Source: Bacteroidota bacterium (lineage in GTDB: Bacteria > Bacteroidota > Ignavibacteria > Ignavibacteriales > Ignavibacteriaceae). From it: a stretch of DNA of 24,867 nt. The position numbers and the translations under genes were made by a program. The number at the start of each line of letters is the position of its first letter. Position 1 is the first letter of the stretch. Location: assembly GCA_021778375.1 (NCBI GenBank), contig JAJYCM010000008.1:1-24867 (forward strand), given 5' to 3'. The notes under the pieces are model-generated. The model ran no database searches. It was given only the letters and a program-made list of their open reading frames with translations, and was not told where the DNA came from. This document shows positions 1 through 8,331 of the stretch, in pieces.

Positions 1-1
1 C

Positions 2-1006
2 AAGCGCCAGTATCCTTCGATTCTATTTCCAGGCAAATCGCAACTAGAAGAGGGAGATAGTGTTGATAGCATTCCAACAGAAGTTATGCTTGATTCAATC
101 AATCCGTTTAATTGGATAAAAGTGGGACTAAGAGTAAAAAAAGATTCTCCTGATGTTCTAATATTTAAATATTGGATGCCTTTTTTTGCTCCTTGCTTTG
201 GCACTATTAGTAGAATTGCAAAGAGAAATAAGAAAACAAGAATCCTAGTTATTTGTGATAATGTAATACCGCATGAAAGAAAGCCAGGAGATATTCTATT
301 AACAAGATATTTTTTTAATGCGGTTGACTACTTCATTCTGTTATCTGAAAAAGTTGAAAAGGATTTGTTAAGTCTTCTTCCTAAAAGCAAAAGTAAGGTA
401 CTGCCGCATCCAATATATTCAAACTTTGGATTGCCTATAAGTAAGAAAGAAGCAAAGTCGTTCTTAAAAATTAAAGACGAGAGAGTAATCTTGTTTTTTG
501 GATTTATACGGGATTACAAGGGATTAGATATTCTTTTGGAAGCAATAGCATTACTAAAAGATAGACTAGATGTTAAGCTTCTTATTGCCGGTGAATTTTA
601 TTCTAATAGAGAAAAGTACTTATCCTTGATAGATAGTCTAGACATCAAGGAAAATATTTTAATGTTCTCGGATTTTATTCCTTCTTCAGAAGTAAAGTAT
701 TATTTTTCGGCGGTTGATTCTGTGATTTTGCCATACAGGGATGCAACGCAAAGCGGCATAGTACAAATAGCGATGAATTTTAGAAAGCCGGTTATCGCTG
801 CTAATGTGGGCGGGCTTGGAGAAGTAATTAGAGATGGTGAAACCGGTTATATCGTTGATAAAGAAAATCCAGCAATACTTGCGGAAGCAATTATAAAGTT
901 TTATGAAGATAAAAAAGAAGAAATGTTTGTCTCCAATATTGAAAGAGAAGTAGAAAAATATTCCTGGGGAAAGTTCGTTGATGGTATGATGGGATTAATA
1001 GGATGA
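2..1006 (+). CDS. GT4-family glycosyltransferase, 5' end cut by the window edge
   Basis: The reading frame is open from base 2, and the codons before the first internal ATG (position 86) encode RQYPSILFPGKSQ. This resembles the segment that follows the nucleotide-sugar loop at the N-terminus of many GT4 enzymes, so the true start lies left of the window and the ATG at 86 is internal. The C-terminal Rossmann domain is clear: FFGFIRDYKGLDILLEA, then LLIAGEF, then a donor-binding region with an ILPYRDATQSG stretch and VGGLGEVIRDGETGYIV. By family knowledge it transfers a sugar from a nucleotide donor to a lipid-linked or glycan acceptor on the cytoplasmic side of the inner membrane. Donor and acceptor cannot be read from sequence. 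The gene ends 3 bp before the heptamer repeats that begin at 1010. Confidence 0.85.
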   Translation, partial: KRQYPSILFPGKSQLEEGDSVDSIPTEVMLDSINPFNWIKVGLRVKKDSPDVLIFKYWMPFFAPCFGTISRIAKRNKKTRILVICDNVIPHERKPGDILLTRYFFNAVDYFILLSEKVEKDLLSLLPKSKSKVLPHPIYSNFGLPISKKEAKSFLKIKDERVILFFGFIRDYKGLDILLEAIALLKDRLDVKLLIAGEFYSNREKYLSLIDSLDIKENILMFSDFIPSSEVKYYFSAVDSVILPYRDATQSGIVQIAMNFRKPVIAANVGGLGEVIRDGETGYIVDKENPAILAEAIIKFYEDKKEEMFVSNIEREVEKYSWGKFVDGMMGLIG

Positions 1007-1009
1007 AAG

Positions 1010-1027
1010 ATGGAACATGGAATATGG
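1010..1027 (+). repeat. Heptamer repeat, left copy (about 2.5 units)
   Basis: The sequence reads ATGGAAC-ATGGAAT-ATGG, two full 7-bp units and a partial one. The same heptamer family occurs on the opposite strand at 1430-1468, so the two blocks form an inverted pair around the four-helix-bundle pseudogene. The 11-bp segment 1010-1020 is the exact reverse complement of 1430-1440. Confidence 0.8.
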
Positions 1028-1060
1028 GGAAAAATATTTATATAAAGTTAAGATGGGATA

Positions 1061-1423
1061 ATGAATCCTAAAACAGAAGAATTACTTGAAAGAACTTTTT
1101 TATTTGGAATTGATAAACTTATTTTTTTATTAAAGCTTCCGGACAATAAGGTTTATTCAATAATAATTTATTAGCTTGCTAAAGCGTCAACTTCTTCTGG
1201 AGCAAATTATGAAGAGGCGCAAGGAGCTGAATCAAAAAAAGATTTTGAACATAAAATAGGTATTGTTTTAAAGGAGATAAGAGAGAGTAATTACTGGTGC
1301 AGAGTACTAAGTGCAATTATGCCAAATAGTGATTCAAATAAAGAATTACAAAGATTATTAAATGAAAGTTTAGAATTAAAAAAAATATTTACGACAATAA
1401 AGTTGAATGTAGGTAAAAAATAA
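1061..1423 (+). pseudogene. Four-helix-bundle protein (23S rRNA IVP / Avd-like family), interrupted by an in-frame TAG
   Basis: Translation from the ATG at 1061 gives 120 codons to TAA at 1421-1423, with a single in-frame TAG at 1172-1174 (codon 38). Both halves fit one family: MNPKTEELLERT at the start, then after the stop SGANYEEAQGAESKKDFEHK and ESNYWCRVL. This matches small four-helix-bundle proteins known from 23S rRNA intervening sequences and related to Avd of diversity-generating retroelements. The usual residue at the stop is Gln (QLxxxSTSSGAN), so one CAG to TAG change would explain it. Frame and spacing are otherwise intact, which points to recent inactivation. The remnant sits between two glycan genes, is unrelated to them in function, and is bracketed by inverted heptamer repeats. 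Readthrough or suppression cannot be excluded but is not suggested by anything else in the window. Confidence 0.8.
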
Positions 1424-1429
1424 TTACAG

Positions 1430-1468
1430 CCATGTTCCATACACCATATTCCATACACCATATTCCAT
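1430..1468 (-). repeat. Heptamer repeat, right copy (about 5.5 units, inverted)
   Basis: Read on the minus strand from 1468 to 1430 the sequence is ATGGAAT, ATGGTGT, ATGGAAT, ATGGTGT, ATGGAAC, ATGG with no gap. On the plus strand this appears as two perfect 14-bp copies (1441-1454 and 1455-1468) preceded by a variant half. The units are inverted relative to the block at 1010-1027. The last unit ends only 7 bp before the next start codon, so the block lies in the 5' leader of the methyltransferase gene. Confidence 0.85.
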
Positions 1469-1475
1469 CATATTT

Positions 1476-2285
1476 ATGTATTACGATCCAATAAAAGATA
1501 TTTTTGCTAAAACGATAAAAAAGTTTCCGTTGCTACGGATAGTTTTTTATAAAATACTCGATATAATGTTTCTGAGGTCGTGGTATGTGCGGCGGGAATT
1601 AAAGTCTTTAAGAGAAATCTTTGGCAATAGAGAGATCTCTATATATGATGCTGGGACGGGATACGGTCAATATTCCTACTTTATGTCTAGGAATTTACGA
1701 CCCAATAATATTTACGCTATTGATGTGAAGGAGAAATGGATTGAAGATTGTAAATTATTTTTCAAATCAAGGAATATTAATAACGTTTCCTTTGGGGTTG
1801 AAGATTTAACCGCGATACAGCATGAGAATAAATTTGATTTGATAGTTTCTGTTGATGTAATGGAGCATATTGTAGAGGATGTAACAGTATTTCAAAATTT
1901 TTATAAAGCATTAAAGCCAGGGGGATTTTTACTAATCAACACACCGTCCATATATGGCGGCAGTGATGTCCATGATGACAGCGAAGAAAGCTTTATTAGC
2001 GAACATGCGCGAGAGGGGTATTCATTCCATGATTTAGAGTCGAAATTAGAACCGCTTGGATTTAGTGTATATCGTTCAAGATATACTTACGGTAAATGGG
2101 GAGATAGGGCATGGCGTTTAGGGATAAAATACCCGATTCAAATGGTTAATATTTCTAAAATATTTTTAATACTTTTACCGGTGTATTATTTATTTACATT
2201 CTCCTTCACGCTGATAATGATGTATGCGGATTATACAGGGAAAAATGAAATCGGAGCGGGGATAAATTTTATAGTTAGGAAGTAA
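1476..2285 (+). CDS. Class I SAM-dependent methyltransferase with C-terminal hydrophobic helix
   Basis: The protein has 269 residues. Motif I is YDAGTGYG at 57-64, followed by an acidic strand end (AIDVKEKW) and a methyltransferase 11-type motif VSVDVMEHI near 124-132, then LKPGGFLLINTPS. Together these define a Rossmann-fold SAM methyltransferase. Residues about 229-250 form a hydrophobic segment that could anchor it to the membrane. Its position between a glycosyltransferase and the YfhO-like gene suggests it methylates a glycan or lipid-linked sugar; the substrate is unknown. No clear ribosome-binding site precedes the ATG, because the heptamer repeat array ends just upstream. Confidence 0.8.
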   Translation: MYYDPIKDIFAKTIKKFPLLRIVFYKILDIMFLRSWYVRRELKSLREIFGNREISIYDAGTGYGQYSYFMSRNLRPNNIYAIDVKEKWIEDCKLFFKSRNINNVSFGVEDLTAIQHENKFDLIVSVDVMEHIVEDVTVFQNFYKALKPGGFLLINTPSIYGGSDVHDDSEESFISEHAREGYSFHDLESKLEPLGFSVYRSRYTYGKWGDRAWRLGIKYPIQMVNISKIFLILLPVYYLFTFSFTLIMMYADYTGKNEIGAGINFIVRK

Positions 2286-2328
2286 TCTTATAATTAATTA
2301 TTCTTGAACAAATAACTAAAGTATTTGA

Positions 2329-4854
2329 ATGGCAAAGACAATAAAAAACATTAAACACAAAAAAGGCGGAGATGAGACATTCCTTTCAAAATTTAGTATT
2401 GAAGATAGATTACCCCAAAAGTATCATACTTTAACCGGGATATTACTAATCGCCTTAGTTTTTTTAATTTTCTTTTCACCTATGTATTTTGGAGGGAAAA
2501 CTTTTCAATCTGGCGATATACTTACATCTTATAGTTTCAAAAATTACGTTAAGCAAGAGAGTGAGCATCTTTGGAATCCATATATATTTTGTGGCATGCC
2601 GTCAGCAATGTCGTTTGGTCCGAGCAGATGGTATGATTTTTTTTCATTTGCATATAATGGTGTAAAGAATTCTGTATCCCAAATTGCGTCTGTTCCTTAT
2701 GCTGCTGTTACATTTCATCTTTTTATTTTAGCTCTTACTACTTTCCTTTTTATGAGGTTTTTTAAGGCTGGTCTTTTGATCTCACTCCTTGTTTCTCTGG
2801 TAACAGTATTTAGTACAGGAATAATTGTGTTCGTCTACATTGGGCATGTTACTAAGCTTGCTGTCTTGGCATTTTATCCTCTGCTATTCCTATTGCTTTT
2901 AAAAATGCAAAAAGAAATCAAACTTATTCACTTTATTCTACTAATTATAGGAATACATCTTTTGCTCGAGCCGCTGCATGTGCAAATAATTTTTTATACA
3001 TTTTTTTCAATAGGTATTTACTTCATCTATTATCTTTTCCATTATCTAAAAGCAAAAGATCATCAGCACTTAATGAATCTTTTAAAATCTGCGGGAGTAT
3101 TTGTTGCAGCTTTAGTAATAGCATTGCTGATGAGTTATGATAATTACATGCAGACTTACGAATATACTCCTTATTCTACAAGGGGGACTAAGGGGATTTT
3201 AGAAAATCAAACTAGTCAAAAAGAGCAATCGGATTTTTATGATTATGCTACAAGTTGGTCATTTTCGCCTGGCGAAGTTTTAACGTTTATAGTCCCATCA
3301 TTTTACGGTTTTGGAAATTCCACCTATTATGGAGAGCTATCTAATTTTCAAAGCGTGCCTGTTAATACTTACTTTGGACAAATGCCATTTGTGGATGTTC
3401 CAATGTACATGGGTGTAATTATTTTCTTTCTCGGATTAATTTCAATTATTATTAATTGGAAACTACCGTTTGTAAGATTTTTAACAATACTAATTTCACT
3501 ATCATTATTAATTTCTTTTGGAAAGACCTTTTCACCTATTTTCAATTTAATGTTTTACTATTTCCCTTTCTTTGATAAATTTAGAGTCCCTTCGATGATA
3601 CTTGTGCTAGTGCAGATAAGTTTTCCTGTTCTTGCCGGTCTTTCTTTAATGCGATTCAAAGAAATGCTTGAAGAAAAAGAAATAAAATGGGGATTATATC
3701 TTAAAAGGATGACAATAATTTTCGGAGCAGTATTTATTGTATCAGTATTGTTAAATTCTTCATTATCTGATTGGTTTAAAAATAGGATAATTGATTCAGG
3801 AGCAAAAGGAGAGAGGCTAAAGCCGATTTATGACTACATGGCTTCAATGTTTACAACTGATCTTTTTATCAATCTTGCACTAATAGCGTTGGTTTGTCTA
3901 ATTATTTATTTTTTCATAAAGAAGAAAATTAGTTTTGACACGCTTACAATTTTTATTTTGGCTTTATCATTATTTGATTTAATGAGAATAGATTTGCGTG
4001 CTGAAAATTACATAAACAATCCTGAAGTTAAGGATTCCTTTCAGAAACCGAGTTATGTACAAGAAATTCAGGCAATGAAGGACAAAGAACCTTTTAGATT
4101 ATTAAATCTAAAACAGGATGGAACTCCAGGCTCATTTAATTCAAACCAGGACTTTCATGTATATTTTTTATTAGAAGATTTTTACGGTTACTCCGGTATT
4201 AAGCCGAGAAGCTACCAAGACTTTATTGATGTAGTTGGACCTGCTAATAAAACACTTTGGCGAATGTTGAATGTAAAATATATTGTTACTGAGAAGCCGG
4301 TAAATTTTCCTGGTTTAAAAGAAGTAGACATAAATCAGCATAGTGTACTTTATATTAACCAAAATGCTTTACCGCGAGTATATTTTATTGATTCGATTGC
4401 TACAGAACCTGCTCTTGATTTTCTGGAAATGGTTAAGCGAGATGAATTTGATCCGCAAAAAGTTGGTTTCTTGGAAAATGGGACATTAAAGGTTGAAAAG
4501 CCTGATAGTTCAGCGTTTATACACATAACAAAATATTCCGATGAAGAAATTTCTTTGAATGTGAAAGCAAGCGGTAATAATTTTCTTTTTGTTGGTGATA
4601 CCTATTTCCCTAAAGGGTGGGAAGTAAAAATAGATGGTGAAATAGCAAATATTTACAAGATTGATCATGGTTTTATGGGAATTGTTGTTCCGAAGGGGAC
4701 ACATAAAGTGAACTTTATTTATGCTCCTAAAAGTTATTATATAGGGAAAAACATTTCTCTTACTCTTAATAGTTTTCTTCTAATAGGATTATTGTTTGCT
4801 GCTTTTACGAATTATAAAAAATCTAAGAAAGATGACGTAGCACTATCTGAATGA
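2329..4854 (+). CDS. YfhO-family large polytopic membrane protein
   Basis: The protein has 841 residues. A short basic N-terminus is followed by a first membrane helix near 36-50, then a periplasmic loop with GGKTFQSGDILTSYSFKN and WNPYIFCGMPS. About a dozen hydrophobic helices fill much of the first 550 residues. The C-terminal part is soluble, with GDTYFPKGWEVKIDG and a final helix near the end. This layout and these motifs are typical of YfhO proteins, a GT-C-like family linked in Gram-positive bacteria to glycosylation of teichoic acids. In Bacteroidota-like genomes the family is common but its role is poorly known. Its place in this locus is consistent with extracytoplasmic transfer of a sugar from a polyprenyl-phosphate donor, but that is inference. 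Confidence 0.8.
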   Translation: MAKTIKNIKHKKGGDETFLSKFSIEDRLPQKYHTLTGILLIALVFLIFFSPMYFGGKTFQSGDILTSYSFKNYVKQESEHLWNPYIFCGMPSAMSFGPSRWYDFFSFAYNGVKNSVSQIASVPYAAVTFHLFILALTTFLFMRFFKAGLLISLLVSLVTVFSTGIIVFVYIGHVTKLAVLAFYPLLFLLLLKMQKEIKLIHFILLIIGIHLLLEPLHVQIIFYTFFSIGIYFIYYLFHYLKAKDHQHLMNLLKSAGVFVAALVIALLMSYDNYMQTYEYTPYSTRGTKGILENQTSQKEQSDFYDYATSWSFSPGEVLTFIVPSFYGFGNSTYYGELSNFQSVPVNTYFGQMPFVDVPMYMGVIIFFLGLISIIINWKLPFVRFLTILISLSLLISFGKTFSPIFNLMFYYFPFFDKFRVPSMILVLVQISFPVLAGLSLMRFKEMLEEKEIKWGLYLKRMTIIFGAVFIVSVLLNSSLSDWFKNRIIDSGAKGERLKPIYDYMASMFTTDLFINLALIALVCLIIYFFIKKKISFDTLTIFILALSLFDLMRIDLRAENYINNPEVKDSFQKPSYVQEIQAMKDKEPFRLLNLKQDGTPGSFNSNQDFHVYFLLEDFYGYSGIKPRSYQDFIDVVGPANKTLWRMLNVKYIVTEKPVNFPGLKEVDINQHSVLYINQNALPRVYFIDSIATEPALDFLEMVKRDEFDPQKVGFLENGTLKVEKPDSSAFIHITKYSDEEISLNVKASGNNFLFVGDTYFPKGWEVKIDGEIANIYKIDHGFMGIVVPKGTHKVNFIYAPKSYYIGKNISLTLNSFLLIGLLFAAFTNYKKSKKDDVALSE

Positions 4855-4903
4855 CAAATATGATAAATACTTTTAATTTTTATTTAAGTGAAAGACTTTA
4901 TCT

Positions 4904-5875
4904 ATGAAAATCTTGATAACTGGTGCCGGAGGATTTATAGGCTCACATTTGAGTGAACTATGTGTTGGACTTGGTTATACGGTTAAAGCTTTTGTCAGAT
5001 ATAATTCAAAAAACAATTGGGGTTGGTTAGAGCAATCTGAATATAAGGATAAAATTGAGGTTGTTACAGGTGATATTCGTGATTATGATTCTGTATATAA
5101 TGCATTAAAAGGCTGTAATGCAGTATTTCATCTAGCTGCATTAATTGGTATCCCGTACTCCTATGTTTCTCCAAAGGCATATATAGAGACAAATATTAAT
5201 GGTACTTACAATATATTACAAGCTTCAAAAGAATTGGGACTTGAACAAATATTAGTTACCTCTACTAGTGAAACTTATGGCACTGCTCAATACGTACCGA
5301 TTGATGAAACGCATCCGATGGTTGGTCAATCACCGTATTCAGCTTCAAAAATAGCTGCAGATCAGTTGGCAATAAGTTACTTTCGTTCTTTTAATTTACC
5401 GGTTAAGATAGTCAGACCGTTTAATACATACGGACCAAGACAATCGGCGCGAGCGGTTATTCCAACAGTAATTTCTCAAATATTATCTGGAAGAGAAAAA
5501 TTAAGTTTAGGAAATCTTAATCCAACAAGAGATTTGACATTTGTAAAAGATACTTGCAATGGATTTATAGAAATTTATAAGTCTAAGAAACTTTTTGGGG
5601 AAATAACTAATATAGGCATGAACGAAGAAATTAGCATCCGAGATCTAGCAATATTAATTTCTGATTTGCTTAATAAAAAAATAGAGATTGATATGGATAA
5701 TCAAAGAGTGAGGCCTGAGAATAGCGAAGTTGAAAGATTAATGTGTAATAATAATAAACTCAAACAAAATACATCATGGACTCCTAAATTCAATTTAAGA
5801 ACGGGTTTAGAAGAGACCATTATATTCTTGAAGAAAAATATTCATTTATATAAAACAGCTATTTACAATGTTTAA
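4904..5875 (+). CDS. legB: NAD-dependent sugar-nucleotide 4,6-dehydratase, LegB-like
   Basis: This 323-residue extended SDR protein has the NAD-binding motif GAGGFIGSH at 7-15, the catalytic TSETYG segment at 121-126 and YSASK at 145-149, with Tyr145 and Lys149 as the expected catalytic pair. RPFNTYGPRQ follows, as usual in nucleotide-sugar dehydratases and epimerases. A LegC-type aminotransferase gene follows directly with an 8-bp overlap, and NeuB, NeuC and NeuA homologues follow that. This context makes it the likely GDP-GlcNAc 4,6-dehydratase of legionaminic acid synthesis, giving a 4-keto-6-deoxy sugar. A UDP-sugar dehydratase or an epimerase cannot be excluded from sequence alone. Confidence 0.8.
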   Translation: MKILITGAGGFIGSHLSELCVGLGYTVKAFVRYNSKNNWGWLEQSEYKDKIEVVTGDIRDYDSVYNALKGCNAVFHLAALIGIPYSYVSPKAYIETNINGTYNILQASKELGLEQILVTSTSETYGTAQYVPIDETHPMVGQSPYSASKIAADQLAISYFRSFNLPVKIVRPFNTYGPRQSARAVIPTVISQILSGREKLSLGNLNPTRDLTFVKDTCNGFIEIYKSKKLFGEITNIGMNEEISIRDLAILISDLLNKKIEIDMDNQRVRPENSEVERLMCNNNKLKQNTSWTPKFNLRTGLEETIIFLKKNIHLYKTAIYNV

Positions 5876-7016
5876 TAAATTTATAGAACTAGTAAAATCA
5901 CTTTACCCAGGAATGGATCCTATTCCACTTCATGCACCGGTATTTATGGGCAAGGAGAAAGAATACCTCAATGAATGTATTGATTCTACATATGTTTCAT
6001 ATGTGGGAAAATATGTAACCAAATTTGAAGAAATGACAGCAGAATATGTTGGAGCAAAGTATGCAATTGCTATGGTTAATGGTACTGCTGCACTTCAGAT
6101 TGCACTTCAAATTGCTGGTGTTCAAAGTTACGATGAAGTAATTACCCAACCGTTGACATTTGTAGCTACTGCAAATGCAATAGCTCATACTGCCGCAATG
6201 CCGGTATTTATTGATGTTGATTTAGACACAATGGGAATGTCTCCGGACAAACTTGCTGATTGGCTAAAATCTAATACTAAATTTTCTAAAAATTTAGACT
6301 GTATTAATAAAATTACAAATAAACGCATTTCCGCAATCGTTCCAATGCACACCTTTGGTCACCCCTGCAGAATAGATGAAATAATTGATATAGGTAGTAA
6401 GTATAATATACCAGTTATTGAAGATTCTGCGGAATCACTAGGCTCATTTTATAAAGGAAAGCATACAGGAACTTTTGGATTAGCAGGTATATTAAGTTAC
6501 AATGGTAATAAGACGATTACTACAGGCGGCGGTGGAATGATAATTACCAACGATGAAGATTTTGCAAAAAAGGCAAAGCATATTACTACGACTGGTAAAA
6601 TACCTCACAAATGGGACTATGTGCATGATGTTATAGCATATAATTATAGATTGACAAATATTAATGCTGCAATAGGTGTTGCGCAGATGGAACTTTTCGA
6701 TAAATATTTGATAAATAAACGTGAAACGTCAAACATATACCGCAATTTTTTTAAGGACTCGGAGATTAATTATTTTAATGAGCCTTTAAATTCAAGTTCG
6801 AACTACTGGCTAAATGCAATTATTCTTAAAGGTAAAGAAGAAAAGGATGCGTTTCTAACATATACTCACGATAATAACATTATGACAAGACCAATTTGGC
6901 GACTTATGAGTAAGTTGGGAATGTATAATTTATGTCAAACAAGCAATTTAGATAACGCAAATTGGCTTGAAGAAAGAGTAGTAAACATCCCTAGTAGTTA
7001 TAGGATAAAATCATAA
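5868..7016 (+). CDS. legC: PLP-dependent sugar aminotransferase, LegC family
   Basis: This 382-residue member of the DegT/DnrJ/EryC1 aminotransferase family has the LegC-like N-terminus FIELVKSLYPG and HAPVFMGKEKEYL. The PLP-binding Asp is in VIEDSAES (Asp186) and the Schiff-base lysine is in SYNGNKTITTGGGG (Lys215). It is predicted to aminate C4 of the 4-keto-6-deoxy sugar made by the upstream dehydratase, using glutamate as donor. The start codon lies inside the end of legB (8-bp overlap), which fits translational coupling. The dehydratase-aminotransferase order is the usual one in legionaminic acid clusters. Confidence 0.85.
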   Translation: MFNKFIELVKSLYPGMDPIPLHAPVFMGKEKEYLNECIDSTYVSYVGKYVTKFEEMTAEYVGAKYAIAMVNGTAALQIALQIAGVQSYDEVITQPLTFVATANAIAHTAAMPVFIDVDLDTMGMSPDKLADWLKSNTKFSKNLDCINKITNKRISAIVPMHTFGHPCRIDEIIDIGSKYNIPVIEDSAESLGSFYKGKHTGTFGLAGILSYNGNKTITTGGGGMIITNDEDFAKKAKHITTTGKIPHKWDYVHDVIAYNYRLTNINAAIGVAQMELFDKYLINKRETSNIYRNFFKDSEINYFNEPLNSSSNYWLNAIILKGKEEKDAFLTYTHDNNIMTRPIWRLMSKLGMYNLCQTSNLDNANWLEERVVNIPSSYRIKS

Positions 7017-7060
7017 TAATTTTTGCACATTGCAAGTATTAGAAAAATACAGTGAAATGA

Positions 7061-8002
7061 TTGAATAATAAAAAACTAAATATATTATTCCTTGGCGCAG
7101 GGAAGAAAATTTCTTTAATAGAACGATTTATATCAGCTGGCCTGGAAATAGGATTTAATCTAAACTTGTTTTCATATGAAAAAACATTAGATGTAGCTGT
7201 TTCAAAATATTGTACAATTATAGTCGGGAAAAAATGGAATGATTCAGAAGCAGTCACTGATATAAAAAATCAATTAGTTCACAATAGTATAGACATAATT
7301 GTTACTTGTGTGGATCCAGCAATAATGTTAGCTGCGAAATTAAAAGATACTGAAATAGATGTATTTATTCCATCTTCCTCAAAAGAGATGTGTGAAATTA
7401 CATACGATAAATCAAAAGCTAACGAATGGTTCGATAAAATTGGTGTATTAATTCCGCAGAAAACAGGACACTTCCCATCTATTGCTAAACCTAAAAAGGG
7501 CTCGGCTTCCCAGGGTATCTATATTTTGAATAATGAATTAGACGAGAAATATTTCCTTGAAAAAGAAAACTCGTCACAATATATTATACAAGAATTTATT
7601 GAAGGCGATGAATATACGGTTGATGCTTATGTAAATAGAAATAGAGAAATAGTGGGGATAATTCCAAGAATAAGGCTTGAAGTAATTGGCGGAGAATCTA
7701 TTAAATCAATAACTAAAAGAAATGAACAGATCATTTCAATAACGGAGAAGATATTAAGTAGTGGAGAATTTGTTGGACCAATTACACTTCAGTTTATAAT
7801 AAGTCATGAAAATAATTTACCATATTTAATAGAAATTAACCCTAGATTAGGTGGCGGTGTGATTAATTCGATTGAAGCAGGATTAAATATACCATTGTTT
7901 ATATTAAAAGATAGTCTGAATATGCCCGTTGATAAGATTAATAAATGGAAAGAAAATTTATTAATGGCACGAGGTTACAGTGAGGTTTTCATTTGCAAAT
8001 AA
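7061..8002 (+). CDS. ATP-grasp ligase of carbamoyl-phosphate-synthase-like type
   Basis: This 313-residue protein starts at a TTG; the nearby ATG at 7057 is in another frame and stops at once. The N-terminal Rossmann-like domain begins NILFLGAGKK. The ATP-grasp domain shows IAKPKKGSASQGI at 141-153 (phosphate-binding loop), IIQEFIEGDEYTVD (adenine and Mg region) and the Mg-binding strand YLIEINPRLGGG at 255-266. ATP-grasp enzymes activate a carboxylate as acyl phosphate and join it to an amine or other nucleophile. Here it sits just after the aminotransferase that would create a free amino group, where many legionaminic clusters carry a LegH-type N-acetyltransferase. It overlaps the HAD gene by 10 bp. 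A role in N-acylation of the amino sugar is inference; a carbamoylation or unrelated ligase role is also possible. Confidence 0.75.
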   Translation: MNNKKLNILFLGAGKKISLIERFISAGLEIGFNLNLFSYEKTLDVAVSKYCTIIVGKKWNDSEAVTDIKNQLVHNSIDIIVTCVDPAIMLAAKLKDTEIDVFIPSSSKEMCEITYDKSKANEWFDKIGVLIPQKTGHFPSIAKPKKGSASQGIYILNNELDEKYFLEKENSSQYIIQEFIEGDEYTVDAYVNRNREIVGIIPRIRLEVIGGESIKSITKRNEQIISITEKILSSGEFVGPITLQFIISHENNLPYLIEINPRLGGGVINSIEAGLNIPLFILKDSLNMPVDKINKWKENLLMARGYSEVFICK

Positions 8003-8316
8003 TTATTGATTTGGATGGGACAATTTGTACTGAAGAAAGAACTTTTAGCAGAAGTCTTGCGAAACCTTTGCCGAATGCCATTGAGACTATTAATAAATTA
8101 TACGAAGAAGGAAATACGATAATTATTTATTCTGCAAGAACTTGGGCAGAATTTGAAATGACAACGGAATGGCTGAAAAAGTACAGGTTAAAATATCATC
8201 AACTAATGTTGGGCAAACCAGTGGGGGATATTTGGATAGATGATAGAGCGATAAAATTTGAAAATTGGAAAGTGATAAAAGATATAGTTAATAAGAAGAA
8301 ATCCAAAAAGAAATAG
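7993..8316 (+). CDS. Small HAD-family phosphatase (capsule biosynthesis type)
   Basis: The 107-residue protein starts at a TTG inside the end of the ATP-grasp gene (10-bp overlap), so translation is probably coupled. HAD motif I is IIDLDGTIC at 3-11, with the nucleophile and acid/base Asp in DLDGT. Motif II Ser is in IIYSARTW. Motif III Lys is probably the one in MLGKPVGD, and motif IV is WIDDRAI. No cap domain is present, and the size fits the EcbF/BcbF-like phosphatases found in capsule and LPS loci. It ends in a lysine-rich tail. The substrate is unknown: the standard nonulosonate pathway needs no separate phosphatase after NeuB, so it probably serves the ATP-grasp enzyme or a side branch. 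Confidence 0.75.
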   Translation: MQIIIDLDGTICTEERTFSRSLAKPLPNAIETINKLYEEGNTIIIYSARTWAEFEMTTEWLKKYRLKYHQLMLGKPVGDIWIDDRAIKFENWKVIKDIVNKKKSKKK

Positions 8317-8331
8317 AGAAAATAAAATTTC

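Larger units (their letters stand above)
1010..1468. mobile_element. Candidate repeat-bounded cassette carrying the four-helix-bundle remnant
   Basis: The 469-bp gap between two co-directional glycan genes is nearly all taken up by one unit: a heptamer repeat block, the four-helix-bundle pseudogene, and an inverted heptamer block. The left block starts 3 bp after the glycosyltransferase stop and the right block ends 7 bp before the methyltransferase start, so the unit looks inserted into an operon junction. No transposase, reverse transcriptase or obvious target-site duplication is visible. Mobility is inferred only from the repeat geometry. Confidence 0.35.

Noticed and set aside
1441..1468. 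CRISPR-like repeat
   Set aside because: The units are 7 or 14 bp, directly adjacent without spacers, so this is a short tandem repeat.
4510..4704. Minus-strand open frame inside the YfhO-like gene
   Set aside because: It lies wholly within a well-supported gene, has no recognisable domain, and its composition is that expected from an antisense shadow.
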